From Terrimonas pollutisoli (GTDB lineage: Bacteria; Bacteroidota; Bacteroidia; Chitinophagales; Chitinophagaceae), in contig NZ_JARKNA010000007.1 in the NCBI RefSeq assembly GCF_029360765.1, forward strand, positions 127,957-191,956: a DNA stretch of 64,000 nucleotides, given 5' to 3'. The notes beneath the pieces are model-generated. The model did not search any database. It was not told the DNA's origin and was given only the letters and a program-made list of their open reading frames with translations. Shown one piece after another: positions 7,880-17,208 of the stretch (its first letter is position 1; each line of letters opens with the position of its first letter). The translations under genes were made by a program, and so were the position numbers.

Positions 7880-9262
7880 ATGTCCATATTAATAAAAAAT
7901 GGAAGGATTATCACAGCAGATGCAGATTATACTGCTGATATTTTTATTGAAGGCGAAGTGATAAAAATCATTGGTAAAGACCTTGCATTAAAAGCCGATC
8001 AGGAAATTGATGCCAGAGGCAAACTAGTTTTTCCTGGTGGTATCGATCCGCATGTCCACCTGGATATGCCGTTTATGGGAACCTTTAGCAGCGACAATTA
8101 TGAAACCGGAACAAGAGCGGCGCTGTATGGCGGCACTACGATGGTGATCGATTTTATTTTACAAAAGCAAGGTAATTCTCTACGCTCCGCATTGGAAGAA
8201 TGGAGGGGCCGGAGCGATAATAACTGTGTCGGTGATTATAGTTTCCATATGGCTGTCACTGATTTCAACGATAATACGAAGAAAGAGATCCAGGAGATGA
8301 TCGAAAAAGAAGGTATCACTTCTTTCAAAACTTTTATGGCCTATAAAGGCGCCCTCATGATCGATGACCGGCAAATGGTGGGACTGATGGATGAAGTAAA
8401 AAAACATGGCGGACTGATCAATGTTCATGCTACTAATGGCGATATGATCGATTATCTGATTGCCAAACACAAAAGCGAAGGCAAACTTTCACCACTTTAT
8501 CATTACTTATCACAGCCTGAAGTAACGGAGGCTGAAGCCAGCGAACGTTTTGCCGATATGGCCAATTACACCGGCTGCCCGGGTTATATTGTTCACCTGA
8601 CCTGCGAAGGCGCATTAAATGCCGTTCGAAATGCCACCCGGCGAAATCAAAAGCTATTTGTGGAGACCTGCATACAATATTTACTGCTTGATGCTACGTT
8701 ATACCAAAAAGATTTTGAAGGCGCCAAATGGGTGATGAGCCCACCGCTTCGTCAAAAGAAAGACCAGGAAACACTGTGGGCCGGCATCAACCAGGGACTG
8801 GTGCAAGTAGTAGCAACTGATCATTGTCCATTCAAATGGGAACAAAAATTGATGGGCAAAGATGATTTTTCTAAAATACCCAATGGACACCCGGCCATTG
8901 AAAACAGGATGGAACTTTTATATAGTGAAGGCGTTCATAAAGGAAAGATAACATTAAACAAATATGTAGAATGTGCCTGCACCAACCCGGCAAAAATATT
9001 CGGCATGTTTCCTCGAAAAGGAACAATTGCTGTAGGTAGTGATGCTGACATTGTCATTTTTGATCCCAGTGAAAAACATGTGTTGTCTGCTAAAACGCAT
9101 CACATGAATGTTGACTATAGCGGTTACGAGGGTTGGGAAGTAACAGGAAAAGTGAAAACCGTGTTATTAAGAGGACAGGTTGCGATTGATGAGAACAAAT
9201 GTTTAGTGGAAAAAGGCTATGGACAATTTATCAAACGAAAAAAAGTCAGATCCATGATTTAA
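7880..9262 (+). CDS. Dihydropyrimidinase (D-hydantoinase family)
   Basis: A 460-residue cyclic amidohydrolase that opens dihydrouracil or dihydrothymine to the N-carbamoyl beta-amino acid. All metal-site features are there: H58-V-H60 in DPHVHLD, the carbamylated lysine K156 in TFMAYKG, the histidines in VHATNG and HLTCEG, and D314 in ATDHCPF. Length and motifs match true dihydropyrimidinases. It sits between the permease and beta-ureidopropionase, in line with the second step of reductive pyrimidine degradation. The literature name in Pseudomonas-type clusters would be pydB or hydA. Confidence 0.92.
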   Translation: MSILIKNGRIITADADYTADIFIEGEVIKIIGKDLALKADQEIDARGKLVFPGGIDPHVHLDMPFMGTFSSDNYETGTRAALYGGTTMVIDFILQKQGNSLRSALEEWRGRSDNNCVGDYSFHMAVTDFNDNTKKEIQEMIEKEGITSFKTFMAYKGALMIDDRQMVGLMDEVKKHGGLINVHATNGDMIDYLIAKHKSEGKLSPLYHYLSQPEVTEAEASERFADMANYTGCPGYIVHLTCEGALNAVRNATRRNQKLFVETCIQYLLLDATLYQKDFEGAKWVMSPPLRQKKDQETLWAGINQGLVQVVATDHCPFKWEQKLMGKDDFSKIPNGHPAIENRMELLYSEGVHKGKITLNKYVECACTNPAKIFGMFPRKGTIAVGSDADIVIFDPSEKHVLSAKTHHMNVDYSGYEGWEVTGKVKTVLLRGQVAIDENKCLVEKGYGQFIKRKKVRSMI

Positions 9263-9348
9263 GAGATTAAAAGGATTATAAGGAAATAGAAAATTAATTT
9301 TCGCAACGCACTACAAACTTGAAAACTTAAAATTTTAAAACTTATCTC

Positions 9349-10215
9349 ATGCCACGAATGATTAAATCAGGACTTATTCAAATGTCGTTGCCAAAATCAG
9401 AAGGCGAAGGAACGATCGAAGAGATTAAGGAAGCAATGGTGCAAAAACATATTCCGTTAATCGAGGAAGCCGGAAAAAAAGGCGTCCAGATACTTTGCCT
9501 GCAGGAGATTTTCAATACTCCTTATTTCTGCCCCGGCCAGGATAAAGCATGGTATGAATCAGCAGAGGCTGTTCCTGGTCCTACTGTTGCACGAATGCAG
9601 GAGTATGCAAAGAAATATAATATGGTCATGATCGTTCCGGTCTATGAAAAAGAACAGGCGGGTGTTTTATATAATACAGCAGCAGTGATTGATGCAGATG
9701 GAACATTTTTAGGTAAGTACAGGAAAAATCATATCCCGCATACCTCCGGTTTTTGGGAAAAATTTTTCTTCAAACCAGGGAATCTGGGTTATCCCGTCTT
9801 TCAAACAAAATATGCGAAAGTGGGTGTATATATCTGCTATGATCGTCATTTTCCGGATGGAGCAAGATGTTTGGGATTAAACGGAGCGGAGATCGTTTAT
9901 AATCCTTCGGCGACAGTGGCAGGTCTTTCACAATATTTATGGAAATTGGAACAACCAGCTCATGCTGCTGCCAACGGATATTTCATGGGATGCATCAATA
10001 GAGTAGGTACAGAAAAGCCCTGGAACCTTGGCAAGTTCTATGGCAACAGTTATTTTGTTGATCCAAGAGGACAAATATTTGCCCAGGCCAGTGAGGATAA
10101 AGATGAATTATTGATCGCCGATTTTGATTTGGATATGATTGAAGAAGTGAGAGCTACATGGCAATTCTTTAGAGACAGAAGACCAGAGACCTATGGAAAA
10201 CTCGTAGAATTATAA
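9349..10215 (+). CDS. Beta-ureidopropionase / N-carbamoyl amidohydrolase (nitrilase superfamily)
   Basis: A 288-residue carbon-nitrogen hydrolase. The catalytic triad is visible: E53 in CLQEIF, K126 in KYRKNHIPH, and C163 in YICYDRHFPDG. It should split N-carbamoyl-beta-alanine to beta-alanine, CO2 and ammonia, step three of the pathway. Close relatives such as N-carbamoylputrescine amidase share these motifs, so the substrate rests on the neighbouring genes. A palindromic repeat begins directly after its TAA. Confidence 0.88.
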   Translation: MPRMIKSGLIQMSLPKSEGEGTIEEIKEAMVQKHIPLIEEAGKKGVQILCLQEIFNTPYFCPGQDKAWYESAEAVPGPTVARMQEYAKKYNMVMIVPVYEKEQAGVLYNTAAVIDADGTFLGKYRKNHIPHTSGFWEKFFFKPGNLGYPVFQTKYAKVGVYICYDRHFPDGARCLGLNGAEIVYNPSATVAGLSQYLWKLEQPAHAAANGYFMGCINRVGTEKPWNLGKFYGNSYFVDPRGQIFAQASEDKDELLIADFDLDMIEEVRATWQFFRDRRPETYGKLVEL

Positions 10216-10241
10216 CCCCTGTCCCCTAAAGGGGAACTTAG
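10216..10241. repeat. CCCCTAAAGGGG-type palindrome abutting the beta-ureidopropionase stop
   Basis: CCCCTGTCCCCTAAAGGGG and a short tail begin at the base after the stop codon. The same core occurs at 31950-31961 (end of gmhA) and, inverted, at 32020-32031 (start of hddC-gmhB). The rest of the gap to 10410 shows no gene that I can support. Confidence 0.7.
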
Positions 10242-10410
10242 GTCAATTATTCATTACAGGTTTTATAAGTTCTTTAAAGTTCAGGATTAATGATTATGAT
10301 ACCGGCGACAGTTTTTCATGGCATCTTAGTTGCGTCGCACTCTTGGACTTTCTGTACATCGGGCATCAGTTAAATCTCCGTAGCAATTGTTATTTTAATA
10401 TCCGGGATCT

Positions 10411-11817
10411 ATGGCTATAATAAACAACAGACTTTCTAAAGAACAATACGAAGCAAACTTCGCTGACATTCATCCGCCGTTTGAAAACAAAACAGCAGCT
10501 GAAGTGGATGCAAACCGATGCCTGTTTTGCTATGATGCCCCCTGCACCAAGAGTTGCCCAACCCATATTGATATACCTAAGTTCATTAAACAGATCACGA
10601 CAGAAAATATAAAAGGATCTGTTCATACTATTCTTTCTTCCAATATCATGGGTGCCGGTTGTTCAAGAGTTTGCCCGGTGGAGAAATTATGTGAAGGCGC
10701 CTGTGTGTACAACTTATTAGAAGAGGAACCAATTCCTATTGCAAGATTGCAGCGTTACTCTACGGAAATTGCAATGGAGAACAAGTGGCAGTTATTTGAA
10801 CGAAAAAAAACAACGGGAAAAAAATGTGCTGTTGTAGGCGCCGGCCCTGCTGGTTTAAGCTGCGCCCATACTTTATCAAGAGAAGGCGTTGATGTGACGA
10901 TCTATGAAAAAGAAAGTAAAGGAGGCGGCCTGATGACTTACGGAATCGCCGCTTATAAAGTAACGCCACAGTTTTGCGAAGATGAAGTGAATTACATTAC
11001 GGCTATTGGCGGTATTGATATAAAATACAACCAGGAACTGGGGCGGGATATAACCCTGGCTGAACTCCAAAAAAATTATGATGCCGTTTATCTCGGTATT
11101 GGTGTTGGCGTAGCAAGACAATTGGATATACCGGGCGAAGAATTGGAAGGTGTAGTAGATGCTATTAGTTTTATTTATGATATACGCAGCAGAGAATATT
11201 CATCTGTTCCAGTTGGAGATAAGGTTGCTGTGATTGGAATGGGAATGACAGCGATCGATGCCGCTACGCAAGCAAAGCGGCTTGGGGCAAAAGAAGTAAC
11301 ATTAGTTTACCGGAGAACAGAAGAGGAAAAACCCTGCACGGATGTTGAGCTGGATATCGCTAAGCTGGATGGCTGTGAAATCATCTGGCTGGCAGCACCG
11401 AAAGAAGTGAAAGGTGAAACGGCCCGCCCGAATGACCCGGTCGGACGGGGAAAAGTGAAAGAATTGGTTTGCAGTGTGATGAAACTGGGCGATCCTGATA
11501 CAAGTGGAAGAAGAACGCCTGTTGACACTGGTGAAACATTTACGCTGACTGTTGATATGGTTATCAAAGCAGCAGGGCAAGTGCCTTTTGAAGAGTTGGT
11601 AAAAAATAATCAACTGGAAAATAAAAACGGAAAACTTGTTATTGATAAAAATTGTTCTACTAATATAAAAGGCGTTTTTGCAGGTGGTGATTGTGTTAAT
11701 GGAGGAAAGGAAGTCGTAGATGCGGTGCAGGCGGGAAAACTGGGAGCAAAGGCGATTCTGGAATATTTGAAGCCCCCTTCCGATCCCGACGTGTTGTCGG
11801 GACCACCAACATACTAA
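10411..11817 (+). CDS. preT: NAD-dependent dihydropyrimidine dehydrogenase subunit PreT
   Basis: A 468-residue flavoprotein of the GltD-like family. Two [4Fe-4S] clusters are bound by cysteines C37, C40, C45, C49 and C84, C88, C94, C98. The FAD-binding VVGAGPAGLSCA and NAD-binding VIGMGMTAIDAA motifs follow. With PreA it reduces uracil or thymine to the dihydro form using NADH. The natural end is near KAILEYLK; the last 14 residues (PPSDPDVLSGPPTY) and the stop are encoded by a palindromic element, a repeat-derived tail. A very long antisense ORF overlaps the end and is not a gene. Confidence 0.9.
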   Translation: MAIINNRLSKEQYEANFADIHPPFENKTAAEVDANRCLFCYDAPCTKSCPTHIDIPKFIKQITTENIKGSVHTILSSNIMGAGCSRVCPVEKLCEGACVYNLLEEEPIPIARLQRYSTEIAMENKWQLFERKKTTGKKCAVVGAGPAGLSCAHTLSREGVDVTIYEKESKGGGLMTYGIAAYKVTPQFCEDEVNYITAIGGIDIKYNQELGRDITLAELQKNYDAVYLGIGVGVARQLDIPGEELEGVVDAISFIYDIRSREYSSVPVGDKVAVIGMGMTAIDAATQAKRLGAKEVTLVYRRTEEEKPCTDVELDIAKLDGCEIIWLAAPKEVKGETARPNDPVGRGKVKELVCSVMKLGDPDTSGRRTPVDTGETFTLTVDMVIKAAGQVPFEELVKNNQLENKNGKLVIDKNCSTNIKGVFAGGDCVNGGKEVVDAVQAGKLGAKAILEYLKPPSDPDVLSGPPTY

Positions 11818-11962
11818 CCTCGCTTATCGGGAACTCTGCAATCAATCGGAGTTTTCGAAAATGTTGAGTAGTGATATAATGCTGATGTGGTAGTTGTGAA
11901 GTTTGGTTTAGTAATGGAGTACCGCCGCCTCTCTTTGGGAGAGGAGGAAGGGAGGTGAGGCC
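11771..11962. repeat. Palindromic insertion element overlapping the preT 3' end (second copy of the 88-bp core)
   Basis: The block starts AGCCCCCTTCC inside preT and ends GGTGAGGCC, like the element at 3811-3985. Bases 11875-11962 align without gaps to 3898-3985. The core hairpin differs in sequence from the first copy, but at two stem positions a T-A pair is replaced by a C-G pair, which keeps the fold. Near the left end a second hairpin, TCCCGAC with GTCGGGA (11784-11802), lies inside the preT coding region. Confidence 0.7.
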
Positions 11963-11988
11963 TGAACAGCGAACAGAATGATGAAGTG

Positions 11989-12004
11989 TCCGCCAGCCGG
12001 CGGA
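11989..12004. repeat. Short GC-rich hairpin upstream of preA
   Basis: TCCGCC-AGCC-GGCGGA, a perfect 6-bp stem with a 4-base loop, 50 bases before the preA start and downstream of the larger element. It resembles the other short GC-rich palindromes of the window. Confidence 0.5.
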
Positions 12005-12053
12005 ACAGCAGCTGAATAGAATTACTGAAGCTGGTAACATAAAAGAAAAAATT

Positions 12054-13322
12054 ATGGCAGACATCAGTTCAAACTTTCTTGGCATCAAATCTCCCAACCC
12101 GTTCTGGCTGGCGAGTGCCCCTCCTACGGATAAAAAATATAATGTGCTTCGTGCCTTTGAAGCAGGTTGGGGCGGTGTAGTTTGGAAAACGTTGGGTTCG
12201 CAGGTGAAAAATGTATCATCAAGATATTCCGCTGTTGATTTCGGCCGGCAACGGGTAATGGGTTTTAATAATATCGAACTCATCAGTGATCGTCCACTGA
12301 ATATAAACCTGCAAGAAATTACGGAGTGCATCAAATTATTTCCCGATCGTGCCATGGTCGTTTCCTTAATGGCCGATAATGACAAGAAGAGCTGGCATGA
12401 ATTGATAAAAAAAGTAGAGGATACAGGCGCACACGGACTGGAATTAAACTTTGGCTGTCCGCACGGTATGACAGAAAGAGGAATGGGTGCAACTGTTGGA
12501 CAAGATCCCGAGATCGCCTGCATGGTGGTGGAATGGGTGATGGAAGCAGCTACAATTCCTGTTATCACAAAACTTACACCCAATGTTCATTCCGTGGTAC
12601 CAACCGGAAGATCGGTGGTAAAAGCAGGCACCAATGCATTATCATTAATCAACACGATACAATCAGTAACAGGTGTCGACCTCGATACGCTGGTTCCCAA
12701 TCCTTATGTAGCAGGTAAATCAGTGTTTGGTGGTTATTGCGGACCTGCTGTAAAACCTATCGCGTTGAAAATGCTGACGACTATTGCACAGGATGAATTG
12801 ACCAGGCAAGTTCCCATTTCCGGCATTGGTGGTATCAGCACCTGGAAAGATGCAGTTGAATTTATGCTATTGGGTGCTTCGAATGTCCAGGTATGTACGG
12901 CAGCAATGAAGCATGGCTTCAGAATCATTGATGATATGATTGAGGGGCTCACCAACTGGATGGATGAGAAAGGTTTTAAGACCCTCGATGATTTTATCGG
13001 CAAATCAGTAAGCACCATTACACATTGGGAGGATTTGGATATCAATTATCATCATATCGCCAAAATAAACCAGGATAAATGCATTCACTGCGGCCTTTGC
13101 TATATTGCCTGTGAAGACACATCGCATCAATCTATAAAGCTGGATTATGGTAATCCTTACAACACGTATACTGTGATTGAAGAAGAATGTGTGGGTTGTA
13201 ATCTTTGTAAGCTGGTATGCCCTGTTGACCAATGTATAACGATGGAGGTACACCGCAAAGGGGAAGAATACCTGAACTGGAAAGAATTTGTACGCAGAGG
13301 ACTTCCCCTCAATGATCATTAA
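12054..13322 (+). CDS. preA: NAD-dependent dihydropyrimidine dehydrogenase subunit PreA
   Basis: A 422-residue protein with an FMN-binding TIM barrel of the dihydroorotate dehydrogenase type (about 1-320), including NFGCPHGMTERGMG and ISGIGGISTWKDA. A C-terminal ferredoxin domain holds two [4Fe-4S] motifs at C343-x2-C346-x2-C349-x3-C353 and C379-x2-C382-x2-C385-x3-C389. Electrons from PreT pass through these clusters to FMN to reduce uracil or thymine. The gene ends the catabolic cluster. The preT-preA gap of 236 bases, filled by repeats, is unusually wide for subunits of one enzyme. Confidence 0.92.
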   Translation: MADISSNFLGIKSPNPFWLASAPPTDKKYNVLRAFEAGWGGVVWKTLGSQVKNVSSRYSAVDFGRQRVMGFNNIELISDRPLNINLQEITECIKLFPDRAMVVSLMADNDKKSWHELIKKVEDTGAHGLELNFGCPHGMTERGMGATVGQDPEIACMVVEWVMEAATIPVITKLTPNVHSVVPTGRSVVKAGTNALSLINTIQSVTGVDLDTLVPNPYVAGKSVFGGYCGPAVKPIALKMLTTIAQDELTRQVPISGIGGISTWKDAVEFMLLGASNVQVCTAAMKHGFRIIDDMIEGLTNWMDEKGFKTLDDFIGKSVSTITHWEDLDINYHHIAKINQDKCIHCGLCYIACEDTSHQSIKLDYGNPYNTYTVIEEECVGCNLCKLVCPVDQCITMEVHRKGEEYLNWKEFVRRGLPLNDH

Positions 13323-13345
13323 TACTTCTTCCTCCAATATTTTTC

Positions 13346-13353
13346 TACCTTTG
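13346..13353 (+). promoter_or_regulatory. Candidate -7 box (TACCTTTG) of the AsmA-like gene
   Basis: TACCTTTG is an exact match to the Bacteroidota TAnnTTTG box and lies 36 bases before the ATG at 13390. A clear -33 TTG is not seen. Confidence 0.45.
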
Positions 13354-13389
13354 GGCTTCATCTATTTTTCTTTTATAAACCAATAGACT

Positions 13390-16300
13390 ATGAATAAGGG
13401 TGTAAAAAAAGCATTGAAAATAACGGGTATCGTTGTAGTAGTATTAGTTGCTCTCGCATTTATCATTCCCATTGCTTTTAAGAAACAGATCACTGAACTG
13501 GTAAAAAAAGAGGTTAACAAAAGTCTCACAGCAAAAGTTGATTTCGCAGACGTAAGTCTGTCCCTTTTTCGTCATTTTCCAAAAGTATCAATCAGTCTCA
13601 ATGATCTTACTGTTATTGGCACCGGTGAATTCGCCGAAGACACTCTTATTGCGACAAAGAACCTGGATGCGTCTGTTAATTTGATAAGTGTCATCAAAGG
13701 AAAAGACATCAAAGTATCCGGTGTGTACTTAGAGTCTCCCCGTGTTCATGCCCTGGTAAATAAAGATGGAAAAGCAAACTGGGATATCGCTAAAGAAGAC
13801 AGTTCTGCATCAGCCTCTTCCGATACTTCTGCTTCGGCATTTAAAATGACACTGCAGAAATATGCCATTAAAGATGGGTATATCTATTATAAAGATGAAA
13901 GCAGTGACATGAGTGCGGAGATATCAGGCCTTGATCACGAAGGCAGCGGTGACTTTACACAAGATGAATTTATTCTTTCAACCGTCACCAAAACCAATGC
14001 CGCCAGTTTTACCTATGCGTCTATCCCCTACCTGGCTAATACAAAAACAAGCATTGGCGCTGATATAAAAATTGATAACAAGACCAATACGTATACTTTC
14101 AAAACGGATGATATTGCGTTGAATAATTTAAAAGTATCGGCAGATGGAGCTTTTCAACTGGTGAATGATAGCACGTATAATATGGATATAAAATTTAAAT
14201 CTCCTTCCAATGAGTTTAAAGATATCCTGTCACTGATCCCTGCTGTCTACAAGAATGATTTCGCAACCATAAAAACAAGCGGCAGCGCTTTATTCAACGG
14301 CTGGGTAAAAGGCATTTACAGCCCGACACAAATGCCGGCTTATGATGTAAACCTCGAAGTAAAAGATGGATTCTTTCAGTACCCTGACTTACCCAAACCG
14401 GTGAAAAATATCCAGGTTGCTATGCACCTGAGCAATCCTGATGGAAAAATGGATAATACCATAGTTGACATTTCAAAAGGTCATCTAGAAATGGATAACG
14501 AGCCATTTGATTTCAAACTGCTCTTTAAAAATCCGGAAACAGCGCAATACGTAGATGCAGTAGCAAAAGGCAAGCTTGACCTGGCCAATGTTTCCAAGTT
14601 TGTCAAACTGGAAGGCAACACAAAACTGGCAGGACTTATTTGGGCCGATGTTTTTGCAAAAGGAAATTTATCGGCCATACAAACCCAACAAGGACCATTT
14701 ACTGCAGGCGGATTCCTGGACATAAAAAATCTCTTTTATTCTTCCAGCGACTTTCCACAACCAATTCAAAATGGCAATATGAAAGTGCAATTGCAAAATA
14801 GTGGTGGCATCGCTGATAACACTACCGTTGACATTTCAGCCGGTCATATTGAAGTAGGAAAAGATCCAATGGATTTTTCTTTACAATTGCGCAACCCTGT
14901 CTCATCCGTTGATTTTTCCGGAACTGCAAAAGGGCGTTTCACTTTAGATAATGTTAAACAATTTACGGCCCTGGAGCCCGGCACAAGTGTAAGCGGGATA
15001 TTGAACGCTGACTTAGGATTCAGCGGTAATAAAACAGCCATCGATAAAAGTGAATATGACAAGATCAATATCAGCGGCACCGCCGGATTGTCGAATGTAA
15101 AATATGCATCGAAGGATTATCCGACAGGCGTCACTATCAACAACACCCAACTTAATTTCAATCAAAAAAACATTAACCTTAACAGTCTTAGCGGAAATTA
15201 TTTGAATACCAATTTTACCGCCAGTGGTGTATTGAACAATGTGATCGGGTATGCCATGCAGGATCAAACCCTATCCGGTAACCTTGATATAACGGCCGAT
15301 AAACTGAACCTGAATGACTGGATGGGGACTGAACCTGCTCCTTCTACTGAGGCTTCAACAACATCAACTTTAGCCGATCCATTTTTGGTGCCCGACGGAA
15401 TCAATATGACTATCAATGCCAAAGCAGCAGACGTAAAATATGATAAAGTAAACTATAGAAACATCAATGGCACACTGGTGTTAAATGATCAAACCGTAAA
15501 GTTGCAAAATGTGAAAACCGATGCACTGGATGGTTCAATTGCTTTCAACGGCTCTTACTCTACCAAAACAAATAAAAAACAACCGGACATCGCCATCAGC
15601 TATGATGTAAAAGATGTTGATGTACAAAAAGCATTTTTAGCATTCAATACCTTTCAAAAGTTGATGCCTATTGGACAGTTCCTGTCTGGCAAATTAAGTT
15701 CGCAGCTTAGCATGACGGGCAACCTGAATGGAGACATGATGCCAAACCTGGGCAGTCTTACCGGCCAGGGCAACCTGCTTTTACTCGAAGGTGTGTTGAA
15801 GAAATTCGCCCCACTTGAAAAACTGGCCGGCACATTGCAAATTGACGAGCTGAAATCCATCGCCATAAAAGACATTAAAAACTACATTGAATTTGCCAAT
15901 GGCAAAGTATTGGTAAAACCATTTACTGTAAAAGTCAAAGACATTGATCTGCAAATTGGCGGCATGCACGGATTTGATCAATCCATCGATTATGTGGTAG
16001 CCATGAAAGTTCCCCGGAAATATTTAGGAACACAAGGCAACAACCTGGTCAATGGCCTGGCGACACAGGCAAGCAGCAAAGGAATTCCTGTTACGCTGGG
16101 TGATGTTGTAAACCTGAATATCAAAATGGGCGGCAGTATTTCCAATCCCTCTATCAAAACTGACCTGAAAGAAGTAGCCGGAGATGCAGTAGCAGATCTC
16201 AAACAACAGGCGGCTGATTTTGCACAGGCAAAAGCCGATAGTGCGAAGCAAAGAGTAAAAGATTCGGTGAATGCCGTAAAGAACCAGGTGGTGAATGATG

Positions 16301-16464
16301 TGAAAGAAGATTTAAAAAATAAAATTTTCGGCAATAAAGATTCGGTTCAAACAAATACTACAGACAGCACCAAAAAGAAAGCTGAACAAACGATAAAGAA
16401 TACCATCAACGATCTGTTTAAGAAAAAGAAGAAGGCGGCGGCGGATACAACCGTTAAGCAATAA
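13390..16464 (+). CDS. AsmA-like membrane-anchored protein
   Basis: A 1024-residue protein with one N-terminal membrane helix (about 10-30) and a very long beta-rich periplasmic region. It has repeated blocks ending in similar phrases (DNTIVDISKGHLE and DNTTVDISAGHIE) and the AsmA C-terminal domain (about 740-900). Members of the AsmA/TamB group are thought to bridge inner and outer membranes and help lipid or outer-membrane traffic. The last 100 residues are rich in A, K, D and Q and probably helical. A strong terminator follows. It starts a separate transcription unit from the pyrimidine genes. Confidence 0.8.
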   Translation: MNKGVKKALKITGIVVVVLVALAFIIPIAFKKQITELVKKEVNKSLTAKVDFADVSLSLFRHFPKVSISLNDLTVIGTGEFAEDTLIATKNLDASVNLISVIKGKDIKVSGVYLESPRVHALVNKDGKANWDIAKEDSSASASSDTSASAFKMTLQKYAIKDGYIYYKDESSDMSAEISGLDHEGSGDFTQDEFILSTVTKTNAASFTYASIPYLANTKTSIGADIKIDNKTNTYTFKTDDIALNNLKVSADGAFQLVNDSTYNMDIKFKSPSNEFKDILSLIPAVYKNDFATIKTSGSALFNGWVKGIYSPTQMPAYDVNLEVKDGFFQYPDLPKPVKNIQVAMHLSNPDGKMDNTIVDISKGHLEMDNEPFDFKLLFKNPETAQYVDAVAKGKLDLANVSKFVKLEGNTKLAGLIWADVFAKGNLSAIQTQQGPFTAGGFLDIKNLFYSSSDFPQPIQNGNMKVQLQNSGGIADNTTVDISAGHIEVGKDPMDFSLQLRNPVSSVDFSGTAKGRFTLDNVKQFTALEPGTSVSGILNADLGFSGNKTAIDKSEYDKINISGTAGLSNVKYASKDYPTGVTINNTQLNFNQKNINLNSLSGNYLNTNFTASGVLNNVIGYAMQDQTLSGNLDITADKLNLNDWMGTEPAPSTEASTTSTLADPFLVPDGINMTINAKAADVKYDKVNYRNINGTLVLNDQTVKLQNVKTDALDGSIAFNGSYSTKTNKKQPDIAISYDVKDVDVQKAFLAFNTFQKLMPIGQFLSGKLSSQLSMTGNLNGDMMPNLGSLTGQGNLLLLEGVLKKFAPLEKLAGTLQIDELKSIAIKDIKNYIEFANGKVLVKPFTVKVKDIDLQIGGMHGFDQSIDYVVAMKVPRKYLGTQGNNLVNGLATQASSKGIPVTLGDVVNLNIKMGGSISNPSIKTDLKEVAGDAVADLKQQAADFAQAKADSAKQRVKDSVNAVKNQVVNDVKEDLKNKIFGNKDSVQTNTTDSTKKKAEQTIKNTINDLFKKKKKAAADTTVKQ

Positions 16465-16471
16465 AAGAAAG

Positions 16472-16499
16472 AAGCCGCCAAACCTGGCGGCTTTTTTCT
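16472..16499 (+). terminator. Rho-independent terminator after the AsmA-like gene
   Basis: Perfect 9-bp stem AAGCCGCCA with TGGCGGCTT, loop AACC, then a T-rich run. It begins seven bases after the stop codon. Confidence 0.9.
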
Positions 16500-16725
16500 T
16501 TAGCCAGTAAGACTGTACGAACACATCAAGTCTATATCATCAACCGGAGTACATGCATTTGAAGGACCGTAAAAGCCGGTATTCTAACTTATCATCCTGA
16601 TTGATCTATATCGAAAGCAGCTGATAAAATGATAACCTCCACTGCGTAGACACTTCTTTGATGGCAGTCCTTTTTGCATTCTTTCTTGCCGTATTCTTAT
16701 AAACTCCATCCAATGCACTCTTTCT

Positions 16726-16733
16726 TATATTTG
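16726..16733 (+). promoter_or_regulatory. TATATTTG box four bases before a start codon
   Basis: An exact TAnnTTTG match ends four bases before the GTG at 16738. If used, transcription would start at or next to the start codon, giving a leaderless mRNA. The same spacing occurs at 50215-50222. Confidence 0.4.
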
Positions 16734-16737
16734 CAAC

Positions 16738-17133
16738 GTGAAATTGTTGAGAAACATATTGTTCGTTGTTCTTTGCCTGCAGACCATTTTGCCGCATTCT
16801 CTTTTGCAGGATATCGTTCGCCTGCCTGTATTAGTGACTCATTATTTTCATCATAATCATTCCGGCCGGCACTTTCATTTTACAGATTTTATAGCCCAGC
16901 ATTATTTCAACAAGGGGTATCATGATAAGCACCCGGATGAACATGATAATTTACCTTTTCGTCATCATGACTACGATGTGCAACAAATCATAATCGTCCT
17001 GGCATCGCATGATTATTCTTGTGCTCTTCCACCAGTGTACAATGTAAACAGGAAAAATAAAATCGTTTTCAACCAGCATTTCTGTTCTTCTTCTGCTTCA
17101 TCCTCTGTCTGGAAGCCTCCAAAATTTGCTTAG
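16738..17133 (+). CDS. His-rich small exported protein upstream of a TonB receptor
   Basis: A 131-residue protein with a likely signal peptide (residues 1-20). Residues 36-80 are rich in His, Asp and Phe, with the conserved-looking phrase FTDFIAQHYF and a charged stretch DKHPDEHDNLPFRHHDYD. Proteins of this look often precede metal-efflux or TonB receptor genes in Bacteroidota, and the His clusters suggest metal binding; that role is inferred. It lies 75 bases before the receptor and may be co-transcribed. The start is GTG 16738; TTG codons just after it are alternatives. Confidence 0.6.
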   Translation: MKLLRNILFVVLCLQTILPHSLLQDIVRLPVLVTHYFHHNHSGRHFHFTDFIAQHYFNKGYHDKHPDEHDNLPFRHHDYDVQQIIIVLASHDYSCALPPVYNVNRKNKIVFNQHFCSSSASSSVWKPPKFA

Positions 17134-17208
17134 TTTTTTCCGAAGACAAAATGTTGTGGGTGCAACCACACCGCTACTACGCATTTACAAAAATTAAGCA
17201 CTCAAAAA

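Noticed and set aside
11696..12583. 295-codon ORF on the minus strand
   Set aside because: It runs antisense through the end of preT, the repeat element and preA; composition is Ser/Pro/Thr-rich and no family is recognised.
16500..16725. Cobalamin riboswitch ahead of the TonB receptor
   Set aside because: I found no B12-box-like sequence; the gap shows only a plain -7 box near its end.
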